Part shown: in pieces, positions 62,787 to 64,000 of the stretch
How positions within the stretch are numbered: the stretch's first letter is position 1
How the letters are laid out: each line of letters starts with the position of its first letter
Assembly (NCBI RefSeq): GCF_014193375.1
Contig: NZ_JACHZF010000007.1
Location: 104,289-168,288 of the forward strand
From: Halomonas campaniensis
GTDB lineage: Bacteria; Pseudomonadota; Gammaproteobacteria; Pseudomonadales; Halomonadaceae
Length of the DNA: 64,000 nt
Direction: 5' to 3'
The notes under the pieces: generated by a model
Databases searched by the model: none
What the model was told of the DNA's origin: nothing
What the model saw: the letters and a program-made list of their open reading frames with translations, nothing else
Made by a program: the position numbers and the translations under genes

Positions 62787-63207
62787 TGATGACCCTCCCG
62801 TAATCCTCCGGCGATAGCGCGGCGTTGATCTGGATCAGGACACGTGGGGCGTCGTCTCCGTTGCCGTCGCCTTTGTTGATCTTGAAGACGCGATCCGCCA
62901 ACCATTCGGCGGCACGCTCGGAGCCTTCGGCCAGCATCTTGTTCTTCATGAAGGCGACTATCTCCCCGGCCCCGTCTGCGCGGCCTTCTTCTAGGGCCAG
63001 AGCTAGCGGTGATAGCTCGCCTTCCTCGCTGTCTTCCTTGAGCTTCTTCCACTGGGCTGGGGATAGCCCAAGGGTCCGGCGGATCGTGTGTTCTCGCACG
63101 CCCTCGGTGGCGAGTTCACGAGCAATGTCGAGGGCTTCGGACGGCAGGACCGGGAGCGCGGCCTGCTCCTTCTTGGTCAGTACTGTTCTACGTCGCTTGG
63201 CTTGCAT
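62767..63207 (-). CDS. Probable phage terminase small subunit
   Basis: A 146-aa acidic protein. An N-terminal helix-turn-helix-like region (LDIARELATEGVREHTIRRTLGLSPAQWKKL, read in pieces at about 26-56) is the expected DNA-recognition part, followed by helices for oligomerisation. The call rests mainly on position: it directly precedes terL and overlaps it by 20 bp. Its start overlaps the recombinase gene end by 31 bp. Confidence 0.75.
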   Translation of the reverse strand: MQAKRRRTVLTKKEQAALPVLPSEALDIARELATEGVREHTIRRTLGLSPAQWKKLKEDSEEGELSPLALALEEGRADGAGEIVAFMKNKMLAEGSERAAEWLADRVFKINKGDGNGDDAPRVLIQINAALSPEDYGRVINVQYDQ

Positions 63208-63794
63208 TCCAAGTCCCTCTTGATCCGGTAGATGGCGGCCTTGCCGACGTTGGTCAGGGTGCGTACCCGATGGGGGCAGACTCCGGCCTGTAGCAGGGCG
63301 GCAACGCGGTTCTCCTTGCTGGGCGATAGGCGAGGTGCACCGATCCGCTTGCCCTTGGCTTTCGCCTTTCGGTATCCCCGGCGAGAGCGCTCGCTCATCA
63401 TTGCTTTGTCGAAGTCGTTGAGTGCACCGAGCAGCGATAGGGCCTGCTGGCCTGCCGGGTTCGTGGTGTCGAGGGCAAGGTTGTCGATGTAGACGGCAAC
63501 GCCCAGCGTCTCGAACTCCCGGAGGAGGCCGAACAGGTGCTTCAGCGAGCGCCCAAGACGGTCGAGGGAGACGGCGGCCACCATGTTGGTCTTGCCGTCA
63601 AAGGCGAGCTGGGAAAGCCGGTCCAGTGCAGGCCGCGCGGCGTCTGCCTGAAGGCTGCGGGTGTTGTCGTCGGTGAACTCGCCCACGATGGTATGGCCTT
63701 CGGAGGCGGCCCAAGCGCGCAGGCGGTCGAGCTGGTCGCTCAGGGGCGGGTCGGTATCGGTGCTGACCCGGGCGTAAAGGGATAGATTGGCCAT
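63177..63794 (-). CDS. Small serine recombinase (resolvase/invertase family)
   Basis: A 205-aa site-specific recombinase. LSLYARVSTDTD gives the catalytic Ser11; VAAVSLDRLGRSLKHL and the GYRKAKAKGKRIGAPR hinge follow; residues about 165-205 are a helix-turn-helix DNA-binding domain. It is the short Tn3-resolvase/invertase type, too small to be a large serine integrase, so it more likely resolves or inverts DNA than integrates the island. GGAG precedes the ATG at 63794. It is the first of a recombinase-terS-terL minus-strand run. Confidence 0.9.
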   Translation of the reverse strand: MANLSLYARVSTDTDPPLSDQLDRLRAWAASEGHTIVGEFTDDNTRSLQADAARPALDRLSQLAFDGKTNMVAAVSLDRLGRSLKHLFGLLREFETLGVAVYIDNLALDTTNPAGQQALSLLGALNDFDKAMMSERSRRGYRKAKAKGKRIGAPRLSPSKENRVAALLQAGVCPHRVRTLTNVGKAAIYRIKRDLECKPSDVEQY

Positions 63795-63864
63795 GATGGC
63801 GCTCCGCATATCGGTTGATATGCCGGTCTATTCTAGCGCCCGGAACACATACGAAGAAGCCTTT

Positions 63865-63886
63865 TAGGCGGGTAAAAAGGTGGGTA
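63865..63886. repeat. Paired 10-bp repeats, right side of island, inverted relative to left
   Basis: TAGGCGGGTA at 63865-63874 is the exact reverse complement of the left repeat; a second copy with changes (AAGGTGGGTA) is at 63877-63886. The 12-bp period equals that on the left. Confidence 0.7.
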
Positions 63887-64000
63887 AGACGGGGCGAGTG
63901 CCTATCCCGGATGTTGCACCGGGTCAGTCAGAAGTCCCCAGATGCCATGCTCGGTGGGGATAAAAGGGCTCTGGGGGTGGAGATTGGCTGCTTTTTGATC
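63887..64000. other. Window-edge sequence without a supported gene
   Basis: Short open frames run off the edge on both strands (for example minus strand, stop at 63902-63904), but none has a recognisable motif. No tRNA-Ser 3' repeat is seen here. Confidence 0.3.

Larger units (their letters stand above)
57229..64000. mobile_element. Accessory island (prophage remnant or satellite) adjoining tRNA-Ser
   Basis: From just after tRNA-Ser to the window end the gene content changes to phage-type and unknown genes: an AT-rich two-gene cassette, an XRE repressor with operators, terminase subunits and a serine recombinase. Base composition falls in the cassette (27 of 60 G+C at 57841-57900). Paired 10-bp repeats stand near both ends in opposite orientation. 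No integrase, portal, capsid or tail gene is visible. The right boundary is not proven; a second copy of the tRNA-Ser 3' end was not found within the window. Confidence 0.75.

Noticed and set aside
63177..63794. Integrase of the island
   Set aside because: It is a 205-aa resolvase/invertase type without the long C-terminal domains of large serine integrases, and it is not a tyrosine recombinase.
63902..64000. Partial minus-strand gene at the right edge
   Set aside because: Only 32 codons with no motif or start; equal-length frames exist in other phases.

Overview
The window is GC-rich chromosomal DNA from a gammaproteobacterium. The protein set and gene order (rluE-nudJ-mnmA-hflD-purB next to isocitrate dehydrogenase; icd-clpS-clpA-infA-bpt-aat-ftsK-lolA-rarA; htpX-alaA-msrB) resemble Pseudomonas and Escherichia neighbourhoods. 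My best inference is a Halomonas-type bacterium (Halomonadaceae); no 16S gene is present to prove it. From 1 to about 57.2 kb it is dense core genome. The last 6.8 kb is an accessory island.

Layout. 0-10 kb: the start of an aldehyde dehydrogenase, a large DUF1266 protein, an NlpC/P60 lipoprotein, an MFS exporter, exported MsrA, a membrane VTT-domain/flavin disulfide reductase fusion with a CDP-alcohol phosphatidyltransferase, an FKBP isomerase and a SlyB-like lipoprotein. 10-22 kb: isocitrate lyase, a seven-gene minus-strand run (rluE, nudJ, mnmA, hflD, purB, roxA, GNAT), then two unrelated NADP-isocitrate dehydrogenases in tandem, so the TCA/glyoxylate branch point is clustered. 22-27 kb: the bacterial N-degron machinery (clpS, clpA, bpt, aat) with infA embedded. 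27-36 kb: ftsK, lolA, rarA, a hemerythrin-like protein, murI, trmA. 36-47 kb: the large NAD-glutamate dehydrogenase, mgtE, pyrD, rmf, rlmKL, a glutaredoxin-like protein and a WGR-like protein. 47-57 kb: pdxB, htpX, alaA, an ylqF-type GTPase, msrB, three tandem tRNA-Glu/tRNA-Gly pairs, an ABC exporter plus queF, a nitroreductase, a thioesterase and tRNA-Ser(GGA).

The island begins right after tRNA-Ser, a classic integration target. It opens with a terminator, paired 10-bp repeats and an AT-rich two-gene cassette: a phosphoribosyltransferase-fold protein overlapping a NADAR (ADP-ribose-type glycosidase) protein. I consider this cassette the strongest candidate for a little-described, probably defence or conflict, system. 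Behind it lie phage-like genes: a coiled-coil protein, two small exported proteins, an XRE repressor with two clear palindromic operators, terminase large and small subunits, and a small serine recombinase. No portal, capsid, tail or integrase gene is visible. Similar paired 10-bp repeats recur in inverted orientation at about 63.87 kb.

At four minus-strand genes (rarA, mgtE, the WGR gene, htpX) the stop codon lies inside a repeat. The htpX case is a displaced second copy of the gene end that differs only at synonymous positions. An orphan plus-strand intrinsic terminator upstream of aceA hints at an unannotated small RNA.
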